A DNA stretch of 64,000 bases from Atrichornis clamosus (Eukaryota > Chordata > Aves > Passeriformes > Menuridae): the NCBI GenBank assembly GCA_013400975.1, contig WBMZ01003488.1, forward strand, positions 32,115 to 96,114, read 5' to 3'. The position numbers and the translations under genes are program-made. The notes below the pieces were generated by a model that made no database searches, was not told the DNA's origin, and saw nothing but the letters and a program-made list of their open reading frames with translations. Numbering within the stretch: position 1 is the stretch's first letter; the number at the start of each line of letters is the position of its first letter. This document shows positions 47,001-60,500 of the stretch, one piece after another.

Positions 47001-50000
47001 CACACATAAGTCCAGCTAATTGACAGGTTTAAGTGCAGAGATGATAATACAGGTTGAATTTTTTTTTTCTTTTCTAGATGATTTGTTTTTTTAACTTACT
47101 TTTCAGCCAGGTCCATTAATGAAAGTTTCACTGACCAACTGCACAAGCATAGATTCTGGTGTAATGCAGGGAAAAATGCAAGCAGAAAACTTGGGAGTTT
47201 TGATGGTGTGAATTTTAAAGTGACCTTCCACACCAAATAACAAAAAAAAATCAGTTAATTTCACCAAATCTCCAACTTTCTCTTCTAAAGTTAAAAAAAA
47301 TGTTGAGGAGGGGTTTTCTGTTTGTTTTTTATGAAGGAGAGCTGATGACCAGTTTCAAGAGTAGGCAAAAATGTGACACTATAGAAAGGACAAGCAAACA
47401 ATTTCACAGTTATGAAACAAATTACTGGTCACCAATTCCCTTCCTGTTGAAATTAACAGTTTGGTAGTTGGACAGCCTAATTCCTGTAGCATTTTATGGA
47501 TAGGTGAAACAGTTATCAGGCAACAGCAGAACAAAAACATTCTTTAACACTCCCTTGGAGAAAACAATAATTGAAGTTCACATTGATCAGTGTCATAAAT
47601 GATGGAAAAATTGTCTTTAGAGAGAAGAGCTAATGGCATTTTGTACTTCAGATCATCCTCTTCTCTGGAAGTTTGCTCTTCCTGTCTTTCTTTGAGAGAG
47701 AAAGTACAGTCTCCAGCCCTTCCTTACTCCAGCCAGAGCTCTGAATTGTCTAAGTGCAGCTGTGGTGTTACATGAAAGGTCAGGACATAGTCTGTAATGT
47801 AGGTCACATTTGACACATGAATTGGTTCAGGAGTCAGCAGAACAATGGTAATTCAGTCCACGAAAGTTTGCCTCTAACTACTTTGTTGTTTTTCATACAC
47901 ATAGTAAATGTGTATGCCCCAAGTTTCATTTACTTCATGCTCTATTGTGGTTGTGTTAGGTTCCACAAGGACAGGAGAATTGGTCTGCTGCTAGATCTCT
48001 CCTGGTTAGGTAGAACTTTTTGGACAAAAATTATTTTATTAGCAGCCTTTACGGAGTTTGCACATCACTTACATGGTGGCCTGCTGGTTTTTCAAAAACT
48101 AGACTTATTTGTTTAGTATCAGTGAAAGTTGGTAGAAGGAGTGTCCAACTTCATTTAACACAAAATATAAGTAGGAAAGGGATAAAAGATTATTTAGTTT
48201 CTTCAAAGTATATTGAAGGACGGCTCTTCGCTTGCCTTGCCGAGGCCTGGGGTAGACATATTGGAAGGCAGAGAGAATAGCAGCATTGTTCAATGGAGTC
48301 TCTGGAGGGAAGGGACAATAAACTTTACACAAAATCTGGACTGTATCAGGAGAGCCTTGGAATGGGGGAGGAAAGAGAAATGAGAGAGCAGCTTCATTTC
48401 CAAGACTTTTATTTGCTCCCAGTCTACTTTCTTCAGTGTCAACAGGGATTCAGCAGGAGCATTCATGCAGGAGAGAGCGGGTGACAGGACAGCCAGCTCT
48501 GGAGGGGGCAGTGCTGTCACATCCCGGACCGACATTCCACATACCGCTTCCCACTGAACTCAATTCGTGGTGATGAAGTCATTTGTTAGCAAGATGTCAG
48601 TTCCTGTCTCCAATCACTCTCTACATTGCCTATTTGTTAAAATAATTAAAACAAACAAAACCACAACTTTGTGATTCTTCCTGTGCTGTTCCTTGCAGTT
48701 ATTAAGAGCTCTCAACTGCCAGGCTATTTCATTATCCTTTTTCAAATAGGTCCTTTATAATTTTTCCATAATGCCTGTAGAAAATATGACAACAATTAGA
48801 TTACTGGTATGCTGTAACCACTGTTAACTCATCAACATCTGGTACTTTCCTATCAATCTTCATTCTAGTTTTGAATTGTAAGCTCTTTAGTGAAGATACT
48901 TCTTTTTTTCCTCTCTATTTGCATGAACCCTTACACAAATATATGTCAGGTAAGAAAAAAACAAGAAAGAAAAAGAATTCATCCCACATAATCTAATTCA
49001 CCTATTCTCTGCTTACTACACTCACTTCTTAAGCTCTAGGTCTCTTTCAATAACCAAGAGTTGTAAAAGACTTGCATGGCTAGAGTTCACCTTTCACAGA
49101 CAGAGCCTGAATGGTGAATCAGTGCAAGAGGATACAGGTTCAGTTGAAAATCTCTTCTGTTTTTAAAAGACTCCTTTTTTTTCTGACCATAGAGATAATG
49201 AAGAGATAAATGCCTTGTCTCCTCCTTTCCTTATTTTTGCTATTTATCTCCTCATAGTTGCTGACTGCTGCTACTTACACAAAAGAAAAGAAAAAAAAGG
49301 AATCTTTTTTTCTTCAGACTTCCAGCTGTGTTAGCATATCTGTTTATTTACATGTTCCCAGGTCTGCCTAAACACAATAGGATGGCTCTATAGAGCTGAA
49401 TGAGGCTTGTCTCCCCTTATTAAGTGTCAGTTTAGGGTTGAATGGCAGAGGAATTTTTAAGCAGAATTAGTTATCCAAACCCAGGAAGGGCTATAATGAA
49501 GGGTAGGAAGTGTTCTGCATCTATATCATGTCTATCGATATCTATATCTATCTATCTATATTAAGGTGTTACAGAAAACTCCTTGTTATGATTCAGTTTC
49601 CATGTAATTTTCCTCTGAGGGTTCCACTATTAACTGTTAAGTCATATATATAGCATGTCACCAAGCTAAAGTGTGCCAATCCCAGTATTTGTCACCTATA
49701 CTAAGAAAATGGGATGCTGAGGGAGACAGATCTCTAGGCTTTCTGACTCTCTCTCAGATAGGCACTTATTTTTTTAGAAAGGTGCAGTGAGGGTTGTGGT
49801 TAACAAACTTAGTGAAAAATTCTTTTCTCTAAAGTCTTTCATCAAGGGATGCTTTTATTCTTGTGCTGTAAAAAGGGAAAATGAGGGAATCTTATTCCCA
49901 TCAGAGAAAGAATTTTTAACAGGTAGAATAGATTCCCCAAATTTCATTGTACAATTTATTCTTAATTTCTGTATCCTTAGAGTGAGGTTAATATTTCTGT

Positions 50001-52681
50001 AAGTACCAAAAGTAGTTCACTGGAAGGATGCTAAGTGACAAGCAGCACTGATACATTGTGTAACAGGTACAATAAGAAGAACACTGATCTTACCTGATTA
50101 TAATCTTAGATCAGTAGCCAATAGATAGAAAAGAACTTCTTAAGCCATCAAAAAATTCTTCAGTCATTCAAAGACTCTTGAATTATTGTCATGAAACATT
50201 CCAAATGAATACTTATTTGAGATGAACTTAGGGTAGTGAATTTATTTTAGTAAGTAAATGTAAATGTATCTATTTTATTACATCTAATCTATAACTTTGG
50301 AATACCCTCCTTTCCTCAAATTGACATTTTACTTCAAAACTGGTTGAATATTCATCCCAATTTCCTTGATGCAGGATATTTATTGATGCAATTACAGTGG
50401 TGTTCACTCTTGTTTTATTAAGACATCTTGTCTTTGATACATTTGTGTTTAGTGCATTGTAGATTTTACAATTCTTAAAAATTTATACCATACTGTGGGG
50501 GGGATTTACATCAAATCAGATGTTACAATATCCCTGTAGAGAACCTCAGATGGCTACTATATGTTGACTTAGAAAATCAGTGGTGTAGAAGTTACAACAA
50601 AATATGTAAATGTATGTACACACATTTTTTTTAACTGAAAGGTGATGAAAGCTGCAGAAACTTGTGCTTATTTTATCAGGTCAGATCTGTGATTCCCTTG
50701 ATTTAATGCAAGGCTGAACACTTCCTTAAATGTAAAATTCTATACCTGAAGTACTCAGATATTTTCTCAGAGAAGCATTCAAAGTCAATGTTTTATTTAG
50801 TCAGATCTCTATGTTCTATAGTAAATCTTTAAAAGTTCAGTTGTTTCAGCTTTGCTAATGACCTAATTAACCTCTATATTTGTATAATCAAATTTAATTT
50901 ACTTAAATTTTTAAGGTTTTACTTTATAAGAAAAATAGTCTAATGAATAGGCTACTAAGCTAAAATTAAAGTGATAGCAGTTCACTTTTCAACTCAGGCA
51001 TATAGCCATCAGCAATAAAAAGAAAATACAGTTTTTTAGTCTATGTTGCCTATCTGTGAAATTAGAAGAATACTTCTCTTTCTTTCATGGCTGTCGTAAG
51101 AAATAAAATTCATAAATGGCTATGAGGCTTTCAGACACTGGGATGAGAAACATATGGATGCACATACAGTAGTACACGAAGCAGTGACGGAAGATGGGTC
51201 TGAACACAGGAACGTACTCATCTGCGTGAGCATTGAAACAATTCGGTTTTTTCTCAGCAATGTAGGGCACAACTCACAAGTTAAAAAGAAGAGGCACCAT
51301 TTCCAGTTATGAGGTTGTACCTGGCCACTACTTGAAATTCAGAGAGTTTAACAGTACAGACCTCAGCTTGGCTACCCCAAGTCAACTGGCCAAGAGGCAA
51401 AGACATGGAGCCTATCAGTCCTGAGGTGCACTGTTTTCTCTGTGCCCGTAGGGCTTAGCTGATGAGTACATTTCCTGGTGACAAAATCAGATCTGCATAC
51501 CACAGTATATGGTGCATCACTGTTTTATGTGAGCAGATCTGAGGAAGGAAACAGTTCCCATTCTATAACAATCATTTTCTGGAAAATCTTCTCGTCTGCA
51601 TTGTGCAGATGCACAGAAAACAAAGGACTTTCCAATTTTCCTTTATTTTTTAACTGAAAGACAGAGAACAAGATACCACACTGGTTGCCTCTGCTCCCAA
51701 AAGTATGTTGAAGAGACCTGTTTAAAACCATTGTCTGAATTCAGCAGGCAACTTATTGCTTAGTTGATTAGCTCCAATTTGCACAATGCACTTTAATTGC
51801 ACTAACGCTATATCATATTCCACCATAACAAACTCTACTTGCACAGCATGGAGTTACCCAAGTATTTGTCCAGATGAGTTCTTGTCCGAAGTTGAGTTCC
51901 TGTCCTAAGTTAAGAAGAACTAAAGTTTTTTCAGTTTTCTGGATTTTGACATGACCTTACCTCAGCACTGATCTTGCAAGCTGTTCCACCCAAGTGAGCC
52001 CATGCAGCTACACACAGCTCCAGCTGAGCTGCAGATATCTACCCCCAAGGCTGAGTTTGGGTTTATGTTTCATTTTCAATTTCAAAAGACTTGTACTGTT
52101 TATGCTGGCTCTGATTATGTTTGTGCTTAACTCCATTTTCTAGGTTGCAATTCACTTTTTGCTTATGCATTACTTCCAGGGCTAAAACTAGTCTGTAATA
52201 GAGCTTTCCTTAGCAAAATTCTCTTTCTCTATCAAGACCCCCCCCTCCTAGCTGTGTGTTTATGCTTGAGTTTTGTTTCTGTGAAAGTGCCTAGAGGCCT
52301 ATGGCAGACAGGCACCATCTGAGTTAAATGATAATCTCAGCATTATTATACTCTTGCCTTGGCTTGATGATTATATATTTCTGGGTTTGTAACATACATT
52401 CTCCTGCTGTCCATCCTCTGCAGGACCCCTTTATTTAGCATTTATTACACCACATGTTTAGTACAGAACAGTCTTGTTTTTCTACTATATTGCCATGCTA
52501 GGTGTTTCCACCTTGATAAATTTCCCTCTTTCCTTCCATTTGCTAACATCTTCCTTTCCTTTCTCTTTAATATTAAATTAATCTGTGTATCTTTTCAGAG
52601 ACAAACAAATTTCTTTCACTTAGGTTAGCATTTTTTACCATAACTGTGATATCTTTCACACAGCTTGACTTATTTCACTGG
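41066..52681. other. intergenic, 11.6 kb without recognised genes
   Basis: Mostly AT-rich unique-looking sequence. Three GC-richer patches stand out (about 42690-43060, 44150-44400 and 46690-46900) but encode nothing I recognise. A TATC microsatellite lies at 49519-49560. I found no RNA gene, splice-supported exon or repeat family. Distal regulatory elements of HACE1 or its neighbour could be present but cannot be read from sequence alone. Confidence 0.6.
49519..49560. repeat. (TATC)n microsatellite
   Basis: Interrupted run of TATC/TCTA tetranucleotides, about 40 bp. Confidence 0.9.
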
Positions 52682-53440
52682 TCACAGAATCAGAGTCACT
52701 GAGGAAGGAACCTCTGGAGATCATCCAGGCCTTCTCTGCTCAAAATAGGGTCACCTATGGCAGAGTGTTCAGGGCTGGGTCCAGTCGAAGTTTGATGATC
52801 TTTAAAGACGGAGATTCCACAACCTCTCTGGGCAACCTATGTCAGCATTTGATCATCCTCAATGTGTGTTTAAATGGAATTTCCAATATTTCTGCTTGTG
52901 TCCATTCCCTCTTGTGCTTTCACTGAACACCTACCACTGAGAAGAACTTGGCTCTGTCTTCTCTTGTTCTTCCCATGAGGCATTTATAATACTCTTTGAT
53001 CAGATTCCCCCTGAGCCTTCTCTTCTTCAGGCTAAACAGTTCCAGCTCTCTCAGCCTCTTCTCATACAGCAGATGCTCTAACCCCTTAATCATCTCCGTG
53101 CCCCATTGCTGGGCTCACTCCAGCATGTCTTTCTTGTACTGGAAAGCCTAGAACAGGATCCCTCACTCCAGAACCTCTTCCCGATGCAGCTCAGGACATG
53201 TTGCCCCTCTTTGCCACAAGGGCACACTGACTCATGTTCAGTTTGATGTCCGCCAGCACTCTCATCTACCAAAATGCTTTCCAGCTAGGCAGTGCACAGC
53301 ATTTGCTGGTGCATGGAATTGTTCTTTCCTAGGTGCAGAACTTGTCACTTCTCTTGGTTGAACTTAGAGCACGCTTGCTCCAGCCCATCCACCTCCCATT
53401 GAATGGCACTTTAACTGTCTGATCTATCAATCACTCCTCA
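52682..53440 (-). mobile_element. CR1 LINE fragment, about 760 bp
   Basis: Starts CACAGAATCAGAGTCACTGA, continues with GGAACCTCTGGAGATCATCC, CTTTAAAGACGGAGATTCCA, CCTTCTCTTCTTCAGGCTAA, CTCACTCCAGCATGTCTTTC and the CCACCTCCCATTGAATGGCA block. This is the reversed 3' region of CR1 and the longest copy in the window. Frames are broken and no reverse-transcriptase motif remains. Confidence 0.88.
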
Positions 53441-54216
53441 CAGTTTTGTGCTTGAGCAAAGAAAATGCTTTTATAACTCATCCCTGAAATTAATCTTTAC
53501 AAAGCCTCTCATTTCTCTAAGACACTTGCTAGTCTTTGGGCAGGCTCTTTCTGGGGTTTGTTTCATAGAAAGTATAGAGCAACCCAGATCTCTCCCTGCA
53601 AAATCCCACATCAGAGCTATAATGACTTTTAAGGAGAAAAGGGATATTTTTGTTGTTTTTTTCTTTATTTCTGTCCCTTTTTGTAGAATTCATCTCAAGT
53701 TTACATCTCCCATCAATCCTGGGGTACATTCCTAGAATTAACTGTTCTTCAAACAAGATTGTTGCAAGCTATAAATATGCCTTCAAGAGTCTTTCATTGC
53801 CCAGGAGAGCTAACTATGCAAGAAAATAAAATATTTTCTCTTAGTAAATCCCCTTTCAAAAGTAAAACTGAATCTTTAATAAAATCCTGCAGGTTCAAAG
53901 GAACTTGGTAGAGACCAAGATTTTGGAAGAGGTATTTGCAATGTATTTTAAGGTTTTTCTAGAAGCTATCGATATTTGAAGAGAAGCTGGAAAAGGCAAT
54001 ATCCTTAACTTCTATATATGGCATGTTCCGAAGCAATGAAGGATATCAGTATGTTTGAAAGGGCAAGAAGGGCCCTGCAAGCTTTCAACCAGGTCACATA
54101 TTTGAAATATGCAGTTAGACCGGTGTCACTTGGCAAAGCCATATGTTTCTGAAAAGTACTTGTCAGCTGTGACTATTTGCTGTGAAGTTACGGTCCTGTA
54201 CCATAACTTGATCATG
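53441..54216. other. intergenic between CR1 copies
   Basis: About 0.8 kb of AT-rich sequence; nothing recognised. Confidence 0.6.
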
Positions 54217-54585
54217 TCCAGCAAAAGGTCACGAAGATGATTAAGGGATTGCAGCACCTACCATAGAGGGAGAGGCTGATGGCTGGGATTGTTTAGCTTG
54301 GAGAAGGCCCTTCTCAGTCCTATCCAGTGGCAGGACAAGAAGCAACAAGCACAGATTGAAATTTAGCAAATTACATTTAAACATAAAATCTATTTTACCG
54401 TGAGGGTGGGTGAATGCTGACACAGGTTGCCTGGTGAGTTTGCACAGTTTTCGTTCTTGGAGTTATCAAAACCTGGCTGGACATAGCCCTCAGCACCCTG
54501 CTGTCACTGCTTTGAGCAGAGGAGCTGAATTAGGGGATCTCCAGAAGTCACTTCCAAACTGAAGCATTCTGTGAAGCTGTTTGGG
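54217..54585 (+). mobile_element. CR1 LINE 3' fragment, forward orientation
   Basis: TCCAGCAAAAGGTCACGAAG, TTTAGCTTGGAGAAGGCCCT, AAAACCTGGCTGGACATAGC, GAGCTGAATTAGGGGATCTC and CACTTCCAAACTGAAGCATT follow the forward CR1 3' consensus, ending in a CATTCTGTGAA tail. It is internally deleted and diverged. It is the only forward-oriented CR1 seen in the window. Confidence 0.8.
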
Positions 54586-57500
54586 GACTGTTTTGTTGAA
54601 AAAGCAGTGAAGAACAGTTTTAAACTATCCTAAAGACCTCTTCTCTTTAAGCTACTCGGATACACTCTCTTACTTGACAGGAAAACTTGAGTAGCAGCTG
54701 CATCATGACAGAACGAAGTAAGAAATTTTTACACTCTCTCACCCAAGTCTTTGTCTCATCATGCCATTGTCACAGCTCAGAGTTCGCTATGTCCACAGCA
54801 GCCTTCAACACAGAAGGTCAGGGACTAAATCAGACATGACAGGTGGGGTTGTTTTCCTCTTCTTCCCACCCAACTCTCTCTCACTCGCACAGTGAACCAC
54901 AACCTCCCCAGTTGAAACAAACCTCACATCCCTATAAAAAGTATCTAGCTAAAGAAAATGTACTTCAGCCATGCCCATTCCACAGGCCAGTTCCCAGTGA
55001 AGGAAGGCACCCTTTGTGCCAGAACTGGCTTGAGGCAGAATTTCTTTTTCAGTGGCCTTCCAGTTTACTGAATGGCTCAAATTTTGATGCATGAGATGCC
55101 GTCCCTGTGAAAAGAGACTAGACCTGGGAAAAAACCAAACAGCTACCTGATCTAGACTACACCCTCATCCAAACTGTACTCTTGTTTATGAAAACAGATT
55201 CTCTAGGTCAGAACCAAAATATATTTGTGTCTTGCCAGAACCCAGCTACTTCCCATGTTGCATCTACTGTATAACTGATTCTGAATTTCAGAGGATTGTC
55301 AGCTTATAATCTTGTATTGGTGTAAGCCTTGATTATGCAAGGGAAAAACCAAAACAAGTACAAACCGTGTATATATCATCAAATATCTTCTGCTTTTTCC
55401 TAGAATGTCTTACCCACTGCTTGATTTGTATGTCGCCACTGTTCAAGGCTCAAGAGAGTTCAGTTTTCATCTCTCTCATGATTGCTTTATCCTTTCACTT
55501 CTTTCCAGACTTGTTTGTTAGCTTTTCCTCTTTCTTCTGAAGAAAGCAAGCTTGATAGGTTTTGCTAATGATCATGCCCTCTACACTAACTATAAAACAC
55601 ATATAATTAACGATGGAAGCAAAAGGTTAAGTAAACGAAAGGTCATGACAATTGAGGCTGATTTCATTAGACAGCAACGGTATGTTATTGTTCCCAATGC
55701 AGAAATCTAGGTTTAAAGGAAGATAATGCATTCATTAAACTGGGCCACAGGAAATGACCATTCTTTCGTTGCTGTTGGGTCACCTGCAACTATTACTTTA
55801 ATTAAGGTCACTAGAAGACACTGCTAACAAATAACCTGAATATTATATATGAAAGTGCTTTCATCAGAATGACTCACAAACATTTTGATTCTTCCACATT
55901 TACTCATCAGGTAAAATTTCCCAGTATGAAAAATCAATCTTATGTGTAAGGGTGGAAAATTCCCTCCACTGATTTGTGTCACTTCCATTTTCATCTCTTG
56001 GTGATAAGAGAGGAATGGAACACTTGGGTCCCTGTGTTCTTAAAGAAACACACAAAAATGGCAACTTTCAGCTCCCCAGATTAAGAATATGTTGCTGATG
56101 TACAGATAAACTGTTTCAGGAAAAGGACAATGTTTAAAACTAGAAGTTACATACTTGGCTAGTAAATTACATATTGGTCTATATAAATAATAGCACTGAA
56201 GGTCCAGAAAAATTTCTCTGAGACCTTATTGCCTGCAATGGAGTTTTTCTACCAATGGATTTAGCCTATATCACTAAGCATAATAACTTCAGAGTCTCAG
56301 TCAGGTTATTCCAGTGTTCTGTTCCCAAGAGAGAAAAATGTCAGACACCTAGACGTTTTTTATATATTCACAGTTCATCACTGAACTTTTCAGCTGCTGA
56401 GTATCAGTCCTGCCTCCCTTCTTCCCCCATGTCCACCTGGCCCTGGCACAGTCTTCTCTTCAGTGGCTTCATTAACCAGCCAAATATTACTGCTACTCGC
56501 ATACTTGATCCTTCAGTGATTGTCAGATTTTTGACGCTCCAGTTTCCCTGCCCTCCTTTTCATCATCAGTATTTCTTCCTTGATTGCACGGAGAATCTTT
56601 GCCCCGTTGCCATTCTGTAGCTAACCAATTTGTTCCCTTTATTTTGAGTCTCCGACATGCCCTTGTTATTTATACTACAGAATCCATTGGAAAAAGTTGT
56701 GAGATCTGTTTCCACAGAAAGACAATTCTCCACTTTGTAGCTCAGCTTTTACTTTGCCCAAGGAGCACCTCTTTTTCTCTTTTCATTCTGTTTTTTATCT
56801 CTCTTTGTTATCTATAACTTTTTTTTTTGCGTATCTACAGGAATAAATAAGTAGGATTTTTGAAGATCTTCATTCAATGCTTCCTTCTCCACTCACATTT
56901 TAACTTGGACTCTGTCTGCCTAATTGTTTTCCGAATTTGTTCTGATAGCAAGTACAATAGGAGTTAAACTGTACTGACTTTTAGTCAGAAAAAAACTCAA
57001 AATTTATTAAAATGCCATGCTTCTATTTCCATTGTATTTTTTAAAATTTATTTAAAAGGGTATGGGAAATATGATGGAAGACTCTCCTGTATGAAAGCAG
57101 TCTCCATTTGAATCAGTGTCACTTTCAATCAGTTCACCCTTTAGCAATGTCGTTTATTTGCAATTAACCTATGAGTGAATTCTGATTGAGTCAAACTGAA
57201 GTGGCAGAGGTAAGTCAGGAGTAAAACAAAATCTTTCGAGACAATATTTTTGAGTAGTTTAAGCCTTGCGTATCAATTAATATTTCATTCTTAAAATTTG
57301 TGGTTAAAAATAAAAGTGATGCTGCAAATGAATACTTGAAAATTATTATTCTAGTTGCATATGGTTCTAGTCCAGTGGAAATGCAGAGAAGCTCTTTCTA
57401 AATCACATTAACTTCTCTACTTGTTTTTTCAGTATTCAATAAAATAGGGAAATGCTGACCTAACTGACTGTAATTAGTTCTTGTGATTGGAGCAATGGTA

Positions 57501-60500
57501 GATGAACAAAGAAAATGTATAAGCCAACTGTGGCTTTCCACCCACAGATGCATGAGGCAGGCACTTTCTCACTCGACACCCTCAGCTCCAAGTAATCATT
57601 TCCTTTCTTCACCACTATACACTTTGAAAAATGTTCTGTAATTTTTTTCTACCAGCTAACAATTCAATTTTTTGAGCCTGCAATTCCCCAAGGAAACTAG
57701 TTCAAACTCTTTAAATCAAGTTGCTATAAGGAGCCAGACAGTTTCAGCTGATGAAAACCACATTCAGTCTAATGCAATAAAACCCATAGACCAGTCTCAG
57801 TCATACCATAAAATTTATTTCTAATGTTAAGCTAATATTTTCTTATGGTCATTACTCTTAAAGGCTATATGTATTGATTTAAAAAGCATTAAATATTAAT
57901 GGTTAACCAAGTGTATGTCCCTGAATTCCTAAAACAGTGCTTGAACATGACTGTTGTAATTTTGAAGTAATTGTTTAAGTGTGAAGACCTTGTGCACTAA
58001 TTCAACTTCACCATAAATCCCTCATCCTGCACCAGATGCTTTGCTGTTGCTGTTGCTTTTGATGAGCATTATACTATAAGCTCCATATTACTTTTCCTTT
58101 TTAGAAAGTGCCATAACCACCACTCTGTTAATTATTCTAGAGGAGTATGGTGAAACCTTTCTGTTTGAACTGATCCTGAATCCTGGGATCAGAAACAGAA
58201 CGAACATCTAACAGCTTGGCCACAAACTACCACTTTGAGTAATCAGTTGGACACAAGGAGACCTGAGTCCTTATTTCCTCCCTCTCTCTTTTTTCTTTAA
58301 TCGTGGTATAATGTAAAATATAGAAGCAATTCAGACCAGCATTCACTCAATTACAAGTTTCATTTTTAGAGCTGGATCTTAAAAAGGGGGTCCTCATAGT
58401 AGAGACTCCCCTGCTCCCCCCTTTCTCAGCTTCCCCTCCTCTCACCAACCTCATTGTGGGGTCAAGGCCATGTCTATACCAATGAATAAAACCGTACAGA
58501 GCTCATTTTCTAGTACCCTGTGGCTAACTAGCCTGGTACATCTCACAGCCATACAAAGGTTTAAACCAGTTATTCCTGCAACCAGGCCAATAGCAAGCTG
58601 CACATTAGGGCTTGGCTTTCACCTATGCTAGTTCCTCAATTACAGCCTGGCACCTATTGCTTTGGTGAGGCCTGTTTGGCACTGAACCATTTCATGGACT
58701 GTGCACAACCAGTGCTCTGGCATTTGCCCTGGCCCTGTTCATTTTGCTAACTCAGATGGGGCCAGGGAGTCTCCATATCCCTGAGCAAACAAACCAGCAG
58801 TAAGGACTTGGGCACAGGATTTTCCATCCATGAAACAAAACGTAATGGGGGAACAGATAAATTGAGAACAGTAGTCCCATATACTCTCTTTTGGCAGGAG
58901 CAAAATATTTGCCTTCTTCCTTGACGTAAACCCAATGCCTATGTGACACATGCATGGCATGCTCATTCCCATTAATAGGAAAGCCCAAGACAACACTTTT
59001 TCTCAAGTTGCATGTGTGGCTTTGGTTTAAAAAGAAGAAAGCAGAATCTGCGCTCACTAGAGGGATTCACAACTTCCTCTTTGGTTTAGTCTTCCTGGTT
59101 CACCCACCTCCAGTTGATGCTGTGGCAACTTTCTGGATGGACATAGCTCAGTTTCTGCACCAATTTAAACAAGAAGCATAACATCAACTTTCAAATGAGT
59201 GTATCTGATCCCCTGAACAAGGACAGAAATGACTGAGCATTTGAAGAAGGCAAAATATCTACTAGTTTGGAATTAAGTGTAGTCTTGTAAAGGTGGTAAA
59301 TACTGACTTAGAAAAGGTGTGGAGGAGTAACAGTTGAGGCTTGGCAGAGCTTTGAGTGTGCCTGTAATAAAGGCTTGACTGAAATGAAATTGACTTTGCT
59401 GCAACTAAATAAATGCCTAAAAAGCCATTTTTGATGAAATAATTTTCCTTGATTACCATATTGAATGTTGATGTGCTTAGATATCTGTCTAGGTTTGCAA
59501 ATGGAATGTCCTTGAGCATCTTACATTAAAATTTAAAGCTTCATAAAATGCTGCATAATTTTCACAAGGCCACAAAATAAAGCAGAACAGCATATTCTGG
59601 CACAGCTTTTTCAAACAAACGTCTAAAAAATCACATCCTTTAGTTGGCCCCACTGGCAAAAGAAAATAAAGCAGGAGGAAGACACTGAGCAAATAGGAAA
59701 CTTGTCTGTTACTAACATTTTCACTGGGTCATTAAAAAGTTAGAGCAATCCCAAAGGCAAAGAATGAGACTAATGGCTAAAAGAAGGAAAGTTCTGCAAC
59801 TGCACACAGCCATTGACAGCTAAGAAACAGTTTGTACCATGAACATTTCTGGGGGAAAGAAAACAGGAAGTAGAAAACAAGACCCTCACCAGGGTCCTTC
59901 TATAGCACATTTCATGTCGGTTTTGCTGCCAGCATGAAGGGAACACTTAGCTTTAAAAATGCAGTAATTTCTTTTGATTGAGTTTTATAGCAGACTTGAT
60001 GAGGTTTTAAAAAACAAATGAAAAGGGGTTTCAGTGGGATACACAGTAGTCATACATGTTATCACCAGGCTTGAGACCACTAGGGTAGACACCTGGTGTA
60101 CACCTTCCAAAGCTGAAGCAGCAATCTTACTGCAGTCTTATCATGCTACTGCTCCTGAGGCCACTGATGGAATGTGAAGCCCAAGGTAAAGGTCCATGGT
60201 GAGTCCACAGTGCTGGGGGCAGCGACAGGAGGCTGCTCCTCTGGGGAAGGAGAGCCAGGAACCACAGGTGGTGGCAGGGCCTGTGGGACAGGAGCCTCAC
60301 TGACAAGGATGCAGAGCAGTTCTGTTGGTGGCAACCAATGGTCCTGTTCCTGCTTCTCACAACTAGGAGGAGATATGCTGCTACTTGCTGAAGATATGTA
60401 TGACAGCTCTTCAGCCAACAGTAACACTGGTCTTCATTAACTCGTGTTCACTTCCTGCAGACTATGCTATGCTGGCAAATGGCAGTGAGTCTCTGCCTCT

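Noticed and set aside
58470..58780. Possible old hAT-type DNA transposon (AAGGCCATGTCTATACCAAT and related phrases)
   Set aside because: No terminal inverted repeats or 8-bp target duplication could be paired by eye, so the assignment is not supported.
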